Source: Hymenopus coronatus (lineage: Eukaryota; Arthropoda; Insecta; Mantodea; Hymenopodidae). Taken from it: a stretch of DNA of 64,000 nucleotides. The translations under genes were made by a program, and so were the position numbers. The notes under the pieces are model-generated. The model searched no databases. It was not told the DNA's origin and was given only the letters and a program-made list of their open reading frames with translations. Where the stretch lies: assembly GCA_030762935.1 (NCBI GenBank), contig CM060883.1:51358001-51422000 (forward strand), written 5' to 3'. This document shows positions 41,514 through 51,936 of this stretch, piece by piece. Position 1 is the first letter of the stretch, and every line of letters starts with the position of its first letter.

Positions 41514-44016
41514 GGTGGAGAAAGGAATTGAATCACTTTTTGATGTTTTCAGGAGAGACAAACAACTGTTTAGCCAAATGACCTATTTTCAGAAGTTTCT
41601 GTTTGACGTTTTATTGTATTCATTATTGTAATCTTGGTAGTATTGTATAGATACACTCACTCCATTGTTACTAATATTGAAAAAATGTGAGTTTGAAAAA
41701 AAATGACTTAGTTCCTTTCTCCTCTCGTTGGGCAGTTAATTTTATTTATTGATTTCAAAATGTGAGTTGTATTACAATCTGAGGTTTAGCACCTTGTATA
41801 ATACAGTTACATACTTCATAAAAGCGACACAAAATAAAAGAGACTAAAATTTATATGAAATTAAGAATTTTGTAGAAACATGAATGTGTAATACACAAAT
41901 AACTGTTATAGTTCCTTTATCCTAAATAAATGATTTATGAAATCACTGGCCACTGCAATGTATCTTCATAAAATTTCAGTGCATCTTCCCCACGTACATA
42001 TTTCACTAGCTTGCATATGTCCTCCATTTTCTTCTGCTGAATAGGCACTCTGAGTTGTGGATATGCTAACTCCAGATCCATGCAAAGCTTTGATCGGGTT
42101 TTCAGCAAACAGAATGTATGTGTTAGATAAGTGTTGATGAATGGGCATGTCCTTACTATTCCAGGCATTGCAGTTTCATAAATGAATTCCTTATACTGGA
42201 AAATTGCAAATGATTCTTTCTTGCTCCTTGGAAAGTCCTTACTTGTTGTTTCTATAGAACTAACAATTTCCTTGAAAAACTGAGGCCACCACTTGTCCAA
42301 ATTCATAATGTTTTCTGTCTGAAACATAGTCACGGTTATTCCTGATACACTATTAGTTATCAGCTCCACTATTCTTTAGGATTATAAACTCTGTCATATT
42401 TTGAGATTTTTCTCCTCATTACTCCAAACACTCAATCACATAGAAGGTACGAATGGCCCCTTTCTGGAAATCGGTGAACGATCTTGTTCATCTTGCTCAA
42501 CTGTGCTAATCCAAGGCACATTCGGATTAGCGTGTGATTTTTGTTTTGTCCTGGCGCTGCATCAAAGAAGAGGTAGAGTTCTTTAATATTTTCTGACAGG
42601 GAAGTATGGAGGTAATCGTATAAGAAGGAACATATCTCATTTCCCCCCTTCTTTCCCTCACCTTCATGATACAGATAGAGAACACAATGTTGGATTTTAT
42701 GTTATAAATACAGAAACTGTTCACCCATAGCTGTCTAAGGTAAAATGTTTCTTGCACAGGGATGTTTGGTAAAGCCAAATGCCAAACCAGCAACAAGACT
42801 ATCCTTATTCAGTTCCACTTGCTTTAATGCAGTATAAAATCTCTTGCTCCTAAATTTATGTACATCAAGATCGATTTGTGCTGCCTTTTGCTGCTGTCAG
42901 TGATATGAGGGCTTTTTATTTTGGCTTGTAGTTCCTCACATTTGCTGCAAATATCAATTTGTGAGCAGCCAAAAGCATAATTAGCATTTTCAGAACAATA
43001 CTTTCTAAAAAACATACTTAACATCAAACTCGGGATATTTCTACCGAAAAAGATCATTCATTATTTTGATATTCAAGCGTGCATCCAAGTATTGTATTTC
43101 TTTGCCAGTATAGTGTGTTGTCCGAAGGGAGAATGAATGGATATGATCATATATTGCTTTCAAGACATTTTCTGTAATATTGGTGGTGCACTCATTTCCA
43201 CCTTGTTTATTCCTTGGAATTTGTCCTCCAACAAGCTTTGATATTCGAAATACTCCCTTCTGTGATAGCAGCATGAAGGTTAAGAAAAGCTAATTTGCAA
43301 ATATTCAGGCGTCTACTTTCTACAACAAAATAATCCAAATAATATTGTCTGCTGTTACCTGCACATCCATTCTGTTGTTTCCTTGGTCATCTTTGCTTCA
43401 CATCTTTAGCAATAATGAGTCCCTGTAAATGTATATTTTGAGCATTTTTATATTCTATGTTGAGAAAATCTGACAGCATCTTCAGGCATTGTGCATCACT
43501 GGTACAGCGGAAACATTCCATTCGAAAAGTGTTGAATCACATTAGCAATGTCACAGCACTTACCACAAACTATAAAATAAACGCATTATGAATTTGCTAC
43601 TGCAATAGTTATTCCCTTACCTGCAATCTGCTCCTATGCTTTTTCTGGGTACAGGATTGCCCTGGTAGTTCAAGTAAGGTAATCCATTAACTCTGGCACC
43701 TTTATTTTCCTCCTTTGTGCTCATCCTCATTTCGCTTTCTTTTAGGTGACATGATGGCTTAACTACAAGCTAAACTAAACAACTACACTCTCAACAATTA
43801 TGGCAAATCAAGTATGACGCAGGTGTAATATGCCACCCATAGTCGAAGCACATTCTTGGTGCAACAGAAGTGCTTCCGATACTGTTCATATCGAGCTTAC
43901 TGAGGAGAAAAGAACTAAGTCACTGACATGATTCCTTTCTCCTCCTGACGGAGGATGACGGCGGATGTACCAAAAAATGAAAAAGTGAAAAAAATGACTT
44001 AGTTCCTTTCTCCACC
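41514..44016 (-). mobile_element. DNA transposon with both TIRs and a DUF7869-like gene
   Basis: The left end GGTGGAGAAAGGAATTGAAT (41514) and the inverted right end GGTGGAGAAAGGAACTAAGT (ending 44016) bound 2.5 kb. The same word recurs inverted at about 41702-41728 and again at about 43903-43922, like subterminal transposase-binding sites. The interior carries one broken gene on the - strand. The right end cuts into a Penelope-like element. I could not find a convincing target duplication, and I cannot assign a named superfamily with confidence (Sola-type elements are one thought). Confidence 0.75.
41935..43760 (-). pseudogene. DUF7869-like transposase-type protein, broken
   Basis: A probable start near 43755 gives MSPKRKRNEDEHKGGK. 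Downstream, with frameshifts, come RISKLVGGQIPRNKQGG, HSFSLRTTHYTGKEIQYLDA, NYAFGCSQIDICSKCEELQA, VQETFYLRQLWVNSF, then FFDAAPGQNKNHTLIRMCLG and FPERGHSYLLCD, and a final open stretch (42369-41935). The FFDAAPGQNKNH and GHS...D blocks look like catalytic-core motifs of the DUF7869 proteins that are common and repetitive in insects. There are at least four frame changes and one possible intron (GTAAGG to TTTATAG) near 43570-43625. Its biochemical function is not established; location inside TIRs argues for transposition. Confidence 0.75.
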
Positions 44017-44019
44017 GAC

Positions 44020-45470
44020 ACACATATACACATACATGGATACAATACATGGTTAAAACAATTTTCTAATGTGACAAAATGCAATTAGTTGTTTTAGTAG
44101 TGTTATCATTAATTTATTTATATATAAGGAAAGAGATATAACCATCCTTTTCAATTTCTAGCTCAAATTTAAGTTTTAAGGCATCGTTTACAGTTTAACT
44201 GGAACAGCAAAAATATTATCTACATATCTGTACCAAGCTTTTATGATCTGTACTTCAAAATAATTCATGAAAAGATTAGTAAGAAAGGGGGAAAGTGGAC
44301 TACCTATTGCTAAGCCAAAAGTTTGTTGATAAAATTTTTCATTAAAACTGAATACATTTTGATCCAAACAGATTAGCTAGCAGGCTTAACAAAACCTGTT
44401 ATTAAATTTTCATTATAGAACTTAACCATTTTTTTTAAATATAAAAAGTTTTTCTCTAACAATGTTTGGAAACAAAGCAGTTATATTGAAACAAGTTTGC
44501 CATTATTAGATAATACCATATTGCTGATATTACCTACTTGCTCAAAAGAAGTTTTAATACCTAAAGTCTCAAATATTTCAAAAGAAATGAATTTGTTGTT
44601 TGTCCATTTAGTTACATTGTAAGTAGAGGAATTTATGGCATTTACAATTTGTTTTTCTTATCTGGTATGCTTTTCACTTCATTAAGTTTTATTAAAATAC
44701 ACAATTTTAATGGATAATTATTGATTGTTATGTAATCTACACCTTAAAGTAGGGGTTCCACTCTGTTAGTGCCATTCATTTTATCTAAATTTACAATCCT
44801 ATTATTCTTATCAGCTTTAGAATAGAGTACATCTTTTTCCTTCAATGATTTAATCATTTGTTTATTCTTATTACTTCGGGCTGGCTTTTATTTAAATTCT
44901 GTATAGACAATGATTTATAATTTTCACTTTAATCCAGACTAGAAATTTTAATATCTGCCACATATTGCATTAGTTCTTCAAAATGAATACAACAAATAAT
45001 TTGTTAGTTTTTCTAAAAAGGATAACGTTTCATAAAATAAAAAAATGCGGCAATTATCAATTAAATTATTTAGACTATTTACGCATTGGCAAAATGTCAT
45101 TTGCAAACCAGAGTTAGAGTCTTATAAATGCATTAAATATAAACAGATTGATAAATCAGCAGTGGCAGACCATTTTAGCCATTAACCATGAAATAAATCC
45201 AGAAGCTAAACCATTATAAAATTTAAAAGGACCCACTGATCGAATGGTATGGGAGAAAATCTTTATTTTGAAGAATAGATATCACATCTTGAAGTTTCAT
45301 GTAGGTACCACAAATTCATTGTCACCAAATTTGTTTAACTTCCATTAACAAACAATCCATCACAAAGCGGTGATAAAAGTAACAAAAAATTTAAATGACA
45401 AGCCAAAGAAGGTGACAATGTAATAGATGGATTACATAACGTCCTCATTTTAATTCATTTACAAAGATAA
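44020..45470 (-). pseudogene. Penelope-like element reverse transcriptase, broken
   Basis: From right to left on the - strand: LKEKDVLYSKADKNNRIVNL (the N-terminal KADKG-type motif), KFISFEIFETLGIKTSFEQV, a shifted TALFPNI block, then FYQQTFGLAIGSPLSPFLTN, followed by WYRYVDNIFAV where the catalytic YVDD has become YVDN. This order is specific to Penelope-like RTs. The GIY-YIG endonuclease end is absent. The element is cut off at 44016 by the TIR transposon. Confidence 0.8.
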
Positions 45471-45516
45471 GCTTTGTCACAAATTATTTGTTACATTAAT
45501 AAACAATAAAAATAAA

Positions 45517-46375
45517 ATCTGATGTGTTACACTCACATGACTTTCTCTAGTTGCTCTACAAACCTCCTACAAAAGATTATTCTTCTTTGTACACAATGCT
45601 AATCGAGATAAATGTTAGCAAAATGTTATTACTTGGTTCCTAATAAGTAGAAGAGAATAAGGGAATGCGCTATGCTAAAATGATTGTCAAATGTTTTAAA
45701 AGCTATCGTTATTCGATTGTCATTGCAAATCACTCTTTGCTTGGCCAGGAGTAGAACAAAAGAAAAGCGGACACTTCCTGTCTGAGAAAAGTTTAAGCAC
45801 TTCACAATTGAAACCAATAACAAGGAATATCTCAGAAATGGTTACCTCCACAACAAAAACGTAAAGGACATAAATTATGTGTTTTGTCGTGATGTACATT
45901 TTTTGTGTAGTGAGTTTTTTTCTATCTCTTATGGTTTAGCAGTTAAGCAAAATACATCCAGAATAAAGAGATCTTAAGAGGCTATTCCCCAAAAATTCGA
46001 GATATACATTTTATTTTGGACATAAATAGCTTTAATATACAGGATTTTAATCAAAATTGTTAGAGCCATTTTTAAGAAAATCAAAATTTTCAAAATTTTT
46101 TCCATGTAAAGGGTAGTTTTTAGTAGGGGGATTTTTTTTTTTAAAATCTTCATGTCGCATCCTTGGAAGATACTAAGTTTGGTAATTAACGGTCTTTTCG
46201 TTTTGGGGCTATGCTGTCCACACACATATGGACCTTTTTTTAAAAATGCTTTTTTCGGACTCAGGGGACCCCAAAACATATATTTCTGGTGAAATCTCGG
46301 TATCAAATTTTTGGGTGCATTACAATACCTTCTCTATCCCTATGTACATTGTACATATGAGGCTAGAGAAAGTAA
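45517..46375 (+). mobile_element. HINE-like repeat, full length (copy 11)
   Basis: It starts ATCTGATGTGTTACACTCAC and ends GGCTAGAGAAAGTAATAA. It shares subfamily marks with the inverted copy at 51041 (palindrome variant TGTACATTGTACAT and the GGGCTAGAGAAAG-like ending). The CA stretch here is short. Confidence 0.8.
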
Positions 46376-47089
46376 TAATCTAAATTTAATATTTTGTGTA
46401 TGCAGTTTATGTGTTTTTCAAGAGTTTTTCAAAATTTAATGAATATTATATTTGATGGTGGTGTAATTAAGCAAAACACATGTCAAGGGAGTCACAAGGC
46501 CACAGATTCAAGTGGCAACAATTATTACTTCCCTGAACTACTACCTATATTAATTTTAAAACATTAACAAGTCAATGTTAGCACTTAAATTTCACTTACC
46601 TACATTAAATTATAAAATCAAGCTCTGATATTTACGTACAAGTACAACTCATTTAATATTTTAAAATTTAATAAAAATAAGATTCAGAGTTAGTAGTGTT
46701 TCTACTGTTATTAAAAACTATTCTGTATACTTGTCAGTCTTGAGACAGTGTAAGGGGGAGGCAAGGATGTCACAGCAAAACACAGGGAACCTATTTTCTA
46801 TTTTCCACGACTGAACAAATATAGCAAGTGTCAAGTGTTCCTGCCAGCTGAGTTAAAACAGATGAACACATAGGTCAACTTTTTGCAAAAATGACAGGGA
46901 ATTATTAATATTGGTAGGTTTAGTTTTAATTATTTTTATTCTAGTTGGGGGTTAGACCTCCTAAATATATCAAGAAACCAGTTTTTATTAAGTACAACAC
47001 ATCTGCTTAGTATACCACTCTGACACAGTAATGCATGACTCTGGTGGGAAGGCTGAGGAGTCACTGAATTAAATGTAATCATGAAATCC
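46376..47089. other. Intergenic, nothing recognised
   Basis: No gene or known repeat could be recognised between the HINE-like copy and the SINE. Confidence 0.4.
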
Positions 47090-47102
47090 ACTTCATATTA
47101 TA

Positions 47103-47398
47103 GTCGCACTCCATGGTGTAATGGTTATCATGCTAACTTCATATACCCAAGGTTGCGGGTTCAAACCCGGCGGAAGACGATGGATTTTTTCGGGTGTAAA
47201 AATCCTCAGCATAGCTTCCTTCAGAAGGGAAGTTAAGCCGTGGGTCCCGTGTCGTTGATTTACGGCACGTAAAAGAACCTCAAGCCTGATAGAGAGGCCT
47301 CTGAGCAAAATTAAGCAGTCTTTCACGCCCAATTTAGAATGGGACGCTGAGAACCACAGTACTTAAAGAGCGTCCATAAATAACACGCCATTTCATTT
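47103..47398 (+). mobile_element. tRNA-derived SINE, family A (copy 5, complete)
   Basis: The tRNA-like head contains TCCATGGTGTAATGGTTATC (A-box region) and GCGGGTTCAAACCCGGCGGA (B-box with a good T-stem). The conserved body then runs GATGGATTTTTTCGGGTGTA to CCATAAATAACACGCCATTT. The duplication ACTTCATA flanks it (47090-47097, 47399-47406). This is the reference copy for the family. Confidence 0.85.
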
Positions 47399-47888
47399 AC
47401 TTCATAATATACCTTTGTAGCACCTATTTTGTATTCCTTTAAACTACGCATTTGTTTTTGGCAATCTCCATCTACATGGTTTGTCTTCTACTGAATTTAA
47501 TTTAAAATTATAATCTAGCATGGGGATGACAATAATGTGCTCCACTATACCCCTGCCGCTGAATCCTTGCACTGGACAGTTCGGGTATTTTTGCATAAGG
47601 TTGGCTAAGCTGCCTTTGCGGCATTGCCACAGTAACTAGTAAACAACAACAGTTGATTACAAATGTCTCTATCGTGTGTAAAGACAAATATGAACAGTGT
47701 ACATAATAAATAAATATTGATGAATAATGAAACTAATTAGTTATTATTGATGTTAATTTAAAGTAACAGTAATACTGTAACGTATGTAGCATACATACAT
47801 ATTTACGACAATATAGAACAAATTAATGTAAAATAGCTTATTACAATGAGAGAAAGGTATAATAAAATGATTTTCACCAGTTTAGAAT

Positions 47889-48185
47889 TTTAATGGCTCA
47901 ATTCCATTCAAGTGTCCACCATCATCATTCTTGGAAGTATTATCGTCACTATCATCATCGTCATCATCACCAAGACATATTAGTGATTCACATTCACTGA
48001 TGATTCTGCCTAATTCTTGTGCTTTTCATATTATTTTGTGAACATGATTCACTTTCTTCTTCCATGAAGCCGCATCCACTCTTGCCACAAAAGTCTATCC
48101 ACCTCTGTAATTGTGAAAGTCTTGTTTTGTTCCCTCGCGTACAAACAAACACCAAAACCCTATCAACAAATATAAATAACAACAA
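47889..48185 (-). pseudogene. Acidic ORF remnant inside the TIR element
   Basis: One frame opens at 48185 (MLLFIFVDRVLVF, then LSQLQRWIDFCGKSGCGF and MEEESESCSQN) and ends at 47994. Another continues IISECESLICL followed by a run of seven Asp and NGIEPLKF, stop at 47889. A single frame change would join them. Acidic N-terminal segments occur in several transposase families, but nothing here is diagnostic. Confidence 0.35.
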
Positions 48186-48217
48186 ATTCTACGTATCTTG
48201 CACAGAACTGCTCAACA

Positions 48218-48371
48218 CACGTGTTAGGATTTTATAAACTGAGCACGTGGTTGGAAATAGCCAGATATTGCAACGGTGCAGCATCCAGATGGTTTCCATT
48301 GCCCGAGCGACCAATCGGAATGCTTCTTTGTGATTGGTTCAGAAAGTCAAACGGGTACAGATTTTCATTGG
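48218..48371 (-). promoter_or_regulatory. CCAAT-box and E-box cluster
   Basis: CACGTG occurs at 48218-48223 and 48244-48249. CCAAT is on the + strand at 48311 and on the - strand at 48333-48337 and 48367-48371. The cluster lies just upstream of the - strand reading frame and between the element's TIR and its ORF. It is a plausible promoter carried by the element. Confidence 0.45.
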
Positions 48372-48432
48372 TTTTCTGTGGGTGTACCAACTTAACTCCT
48401 GTCAAGTGCAAGGATTCAGCAGGGGGGATATA

Positions 48433-49887
48433 GAGCCGGTCAAGTCAGCTTTCAGTCTCTCTTGTTTCTCGCTGCCACGTAGTGTGCCTCTCGCAGTCAA
48501 TAGATGCAGCTGAACGCATAGCTGGCACAAGAGAGCTTGGCCAACAAGCCTATGAGTCTTAATTCTTGCAAAACTCATAAGTCTCGTTAATAGCAAGACT
48601 GCGGTTTAATGCATGGAAACTCACATCATCAGCCCAGCAAGTTATATGATTTCATCTATTTAAATGATTTAAATAGCCTGCCAGAATAGAGATGATATTT
48701 TAATAACCACACTAGGGAAAGGGTTAAAAACAAAATGTGGTATCACTGAATCTGCAGATATGAGAATGTGGTCTCCACTTTTATTACAAATAAATGTGTA
48801 TACGTTTTATTACTCCTAAGACGTTTATGTTGCAAGAAGTTGTAATCTGAAAATGTTTGTACACAGCAACACAAAGTATAGGTATGTCATTAACGATTAA
48901 TATCGCTGATTCAAACTGTTTATTGTGAAAGCATTTGGGATATATGTTAAACGATGTATCATCTTGTGTTATTAATAGGCCCCAGATATTTAGCTTTTTA
49001 TGAATGCAGTTTTAGCCTTTTATTAACCTCTTTAGGTTTTTAAACAATTTTCCTAGCTTTCTAGCAATGCTCCTAGCCACTCTCTCTCTCTCTCTCTCTC
49101 TTTTTTTTTTTTTTAAACATTTTCCAACTTATTTAAGGAAGCTGACGACAAACACCCTTTATAACATAATAAAGATAAAAATATGAAAACTATTTTACTT
49201 CATGGAAGCATGCTATTAATATGTACTGTAATTCAAGATAATTATTACACAGTTTACTCATGCTCGGACATTTTAACTAAAAATTTAGCATGTATTTTTA
49301 ATACATAGCACTCATTTACAACAAACTTCACATATCAGTTATTTTGATGTACACAACTAGCCATATTTGCAAATTTTCTGTTGTTTTTAATATATACCTA
49401 TAGGCGAAAAAGATCTTTCAACATCGCAAGATTAACAAATTGTTAAACAAAAATTGTAATTAAAATTGAAGAAATAATGGATACATTTTCTACCGAGCTT
49501 AAAAACAAATAAAGCTTAAGTTTAGCGAGTTTTAAGTCTTAATGTCCAATTTAGCTGCCCCCCCTTTTTTTTTTTTTGATTGAATAAGATTCGCACATTA
49601 GCACCCAAATGGCCATGAAACATAAAAGTACTTTGAAACTTAACTTGCTTATAAGGGAAAAAATAGGTTAAAACCTAACATTTTGGGCCCTAGTTATTAC
49701 GTAACCAGTTTACATTAAGGATTATACCTGAACCTACTTTGTAGTTACAAGAATACTCGAGTCGCCAAGCTCGTGAGCACTAGTTCTCGATACATGAGAT
49801 TCTCGTTGCCACACTCTTGAGAAGTGGTATGGCTTACAAGTAACGAGCGAGTGGCATGGTTTTGACTGTCTCTATGCTCTACTTATT
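48433..49887. other. Intergenic, nothing recognised
   Basis: The first 160 bp are GC-richer without a readable gene. A (TC)n-T(n) tract lies at 49079-49114. The block 49750-49870 has short inverted words (CTCGTTGCCACA and GAGTGGCATGG) near the hairpin that follows. Confidence 0.4.
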
Positions 49888-50060
49888 GAGATTAATTAAG
49901 GAGTATTTTTGTAAAACTACATCAATTACTAATTTAAATGGAAAACATGTTCCTGTAGCTATTTGCTTCTATCATTAGCAAATAGCTTCAGAAACAGGTT
50001 TTTCATTTAAATAATAGTAAGTAATATAGTGCTACAAAAACTGACTCTCTAATGAATCTC
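49888..50060. repeat. Long imperfect hairpin
   Basis: Innermost arms of about 36 nt pair with four mismatches (left ends CTGTAGCTATTTGCT, right begins AGCAAATAGCTTCAG) around a 9-nt loop. Pairing continues outward, with gaps, to GAGATT at 49888 and AATCTC at 50055. It is either a MITE remnant or a hairpin small-RNA precursor. Confidence 0.7.
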
Positions 50061-51040
50061 AGAGACCAGAACATAACAGTGTCACAAATGATAAATTGTA
50101 TACTAAATTGTAATTTTAAGTTAACATCCATCTGTTTTGTTAAATATGCTACTTTTCTATTCAAATTGTTCTAAAGTCGGCAGAAGCACAGTTATACACA
50201 AAACTACGCAATCGTTTAATCACATTACCCAATAAATGAAAGCAGCTAAAAGTGCATCAAAAAGCAACACAGTAACCAAGCCCTTTGCTTTTATTTCATT
50301 ATAAATGTTGTAGATTTTGAATTGAAATAACTTCCCAGTAGCATGCAGTGCTGTTTAATTGTTGAACAGAAAACATTTACAAATATAATTTTAAGTGAGA
50401 TTATTTTTAGACAAAATTATCATACTGGTAGCATTTTTACATTCTTCACTGCAAAATATTTGATTGGTATTGTTCCTCCTCACAGCAGTCTTATAGGTAA
50501 ATAAAGCAGAATGTTTAAAGTATTGGCAACAGTAGCATTGACAACAAATAAAATACTAATTTCAGCACATTGCACTTAATTCCTCTCAAAATCTCCAAGA
50601 GGGGAGGGAAATAGCTCATAGAAAAATAATTCATACCTAAACATAATACATTTTTAGCACTTTGTAATATTGTAGATAAAAATTTGTTGCATATGACCTG
50701 TTGATAACCATTTTTAGTTAATATCTTTGCACATTTTGATGTTCCAAAAATGTATCACTATCATTTTACAGTTCTGTAGAAACAACTGAATCTTTAATAT
50801 GGGAGGGAGGAATTGCTTACCAGTATATTAGACATGTTTTATAATTACATCTCTAGAACTAAATCAGCTAAGTAACTGGCTTAGGAAATTGTCAGATGTG
50901 AAGTATTCTACTCATTCATGAGATGATCTTGTTAATAGAATTTCTTTGAAGGTTTTAGCAAACTCTGATAACATCTGAGACAAAACTTTGTGCAATTAAC
51001 AGCACAACTCTCTCAGATTTGTGACATGCATCTTCCATTT
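50061..51040. other. Intergenic, nothing recognised
   Basis: No gene or known repeat could be recognised in this stretch. Confidence 0.4.
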
Positions 51041-51936
51041 TTACTTTCTCTAGCCCCTTATGTACAATGTACACAGGGATAGAGAAGGTATTGTAATGCA
51101 CCCAAAAATTTGATACCGAGATTTCACTGGAAATATATGTTTTGGGATCCCCTGAGTCCGAAAAAAGCATTTTTAAAAAAAGGTCCATGTGTGTGTGTAT
51201 ATGTCTGTCTGTCTGTCTGTCTGTCTGTGGACAGCATAGCCCCAACAAAAAGACTGTTAAATACCAAACTTAGTATTTAGGTTTAGTATCTTCCAAGGAT
51301 GCGACATGATTTAAAAAAAAATCCCCCCACCACAAACTACCCTTTACATGGAAAAGATTTCAAAATTTTTTATTTTCTTAAAAATGGCTCTAACGATTAT
51401 GATTAAAATACAGTATATTAAAGCTATATATGTCCAAAATAAAATGTATATCTCAAATTTTTTGGGAATAACCTCTGAAGACCTCTTTATTTTGGATGAA
51501 TTTTGCTTAACTGCTAACCAGTAAGAGATAAAAAAAAACGTACTACACAAAAAATGTACCTCATGACAAAACACAATTTCTGTCCTTTACGTTTTTGTTG
51601 TGGAGGTAACCGTTTTAAGGATATTCCTTGTTATTGGTTTCAATTGTGAAGTACTTAAACTTTCCTCACATAGGAAGTATCTGTTTTTCTTTTGTTCTAC
51701 TCCTGGCCAAGCAAAGAAGTGATTTGCAATGACAATCACATAATGATAGTTTTTAAAACATTTGACAATCACTTTAGCATAGTGCATTCCCTTACTCCCT
51801 TCTGCTTATAAGGAACTAAGTAATAATATTCTGCTAACATTTATCTTGATTAGCATTGTGTACAAAGAAGAATAATCTTTTGTAGGAGTTTTGTAGAGCA
51901 GCTAGAGAAAGTCATGCGAGTGTAACACATAAGATT
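51041..51936 (-). mobile_element. HINE-like repeat, full length (copy 12)
   Basis: The inverted terminus TTACTTTCTCTAGCCCCTTA at the left and AGAGAAAGTCATGCGAGTGT then AACACATAAGAT at the right bound about 895 bp. A (GTCT)n tract (51205-51229) and GT stretch occupy the microsatellite position. It is the closest relative of copy 11. Confidence 0.8.
51205..51229. repeat. (GTCT)n microsatellite
   Basis: About six tetranucleotide units next to a short GT run, inside HINE-like copy 12. Confidence 0.9.

Larger units (their letters stand above)
47550..48428 (-). mobile_element. Unclassified TIR element (879 bp) flanked by TATA
   Basis: CCCCTGCCGCTGAATCCTTG at 47550 and the inverted right end (CCCCCTGCTGAATCCTTGCA, read on the - strand to 48428) form imperfect 24-nt TIRs. 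TATA lies directly outside both (47546-47549, 48429-48432). The interior has CCAAT boxes and an acidic reading-frame remnant on the - strand. The length and layout suit a decayed DNA transposon that lost most of its coding region. I do not recognise the superfamily. Confidence 0.55.

Noticed and set aside
42401..42586. + strand frame overlapping the DUF7869 gene
   Set aside because: It is the shadow of the - strand FFDAAPGQNKNH block, which carries the family motifs.
47106..47172. A functional tRNA gene at the head of the SINE
   Set aside because: The T-arm is good but the sequence runs straight into a SINE body that occurs five times with target duplications.
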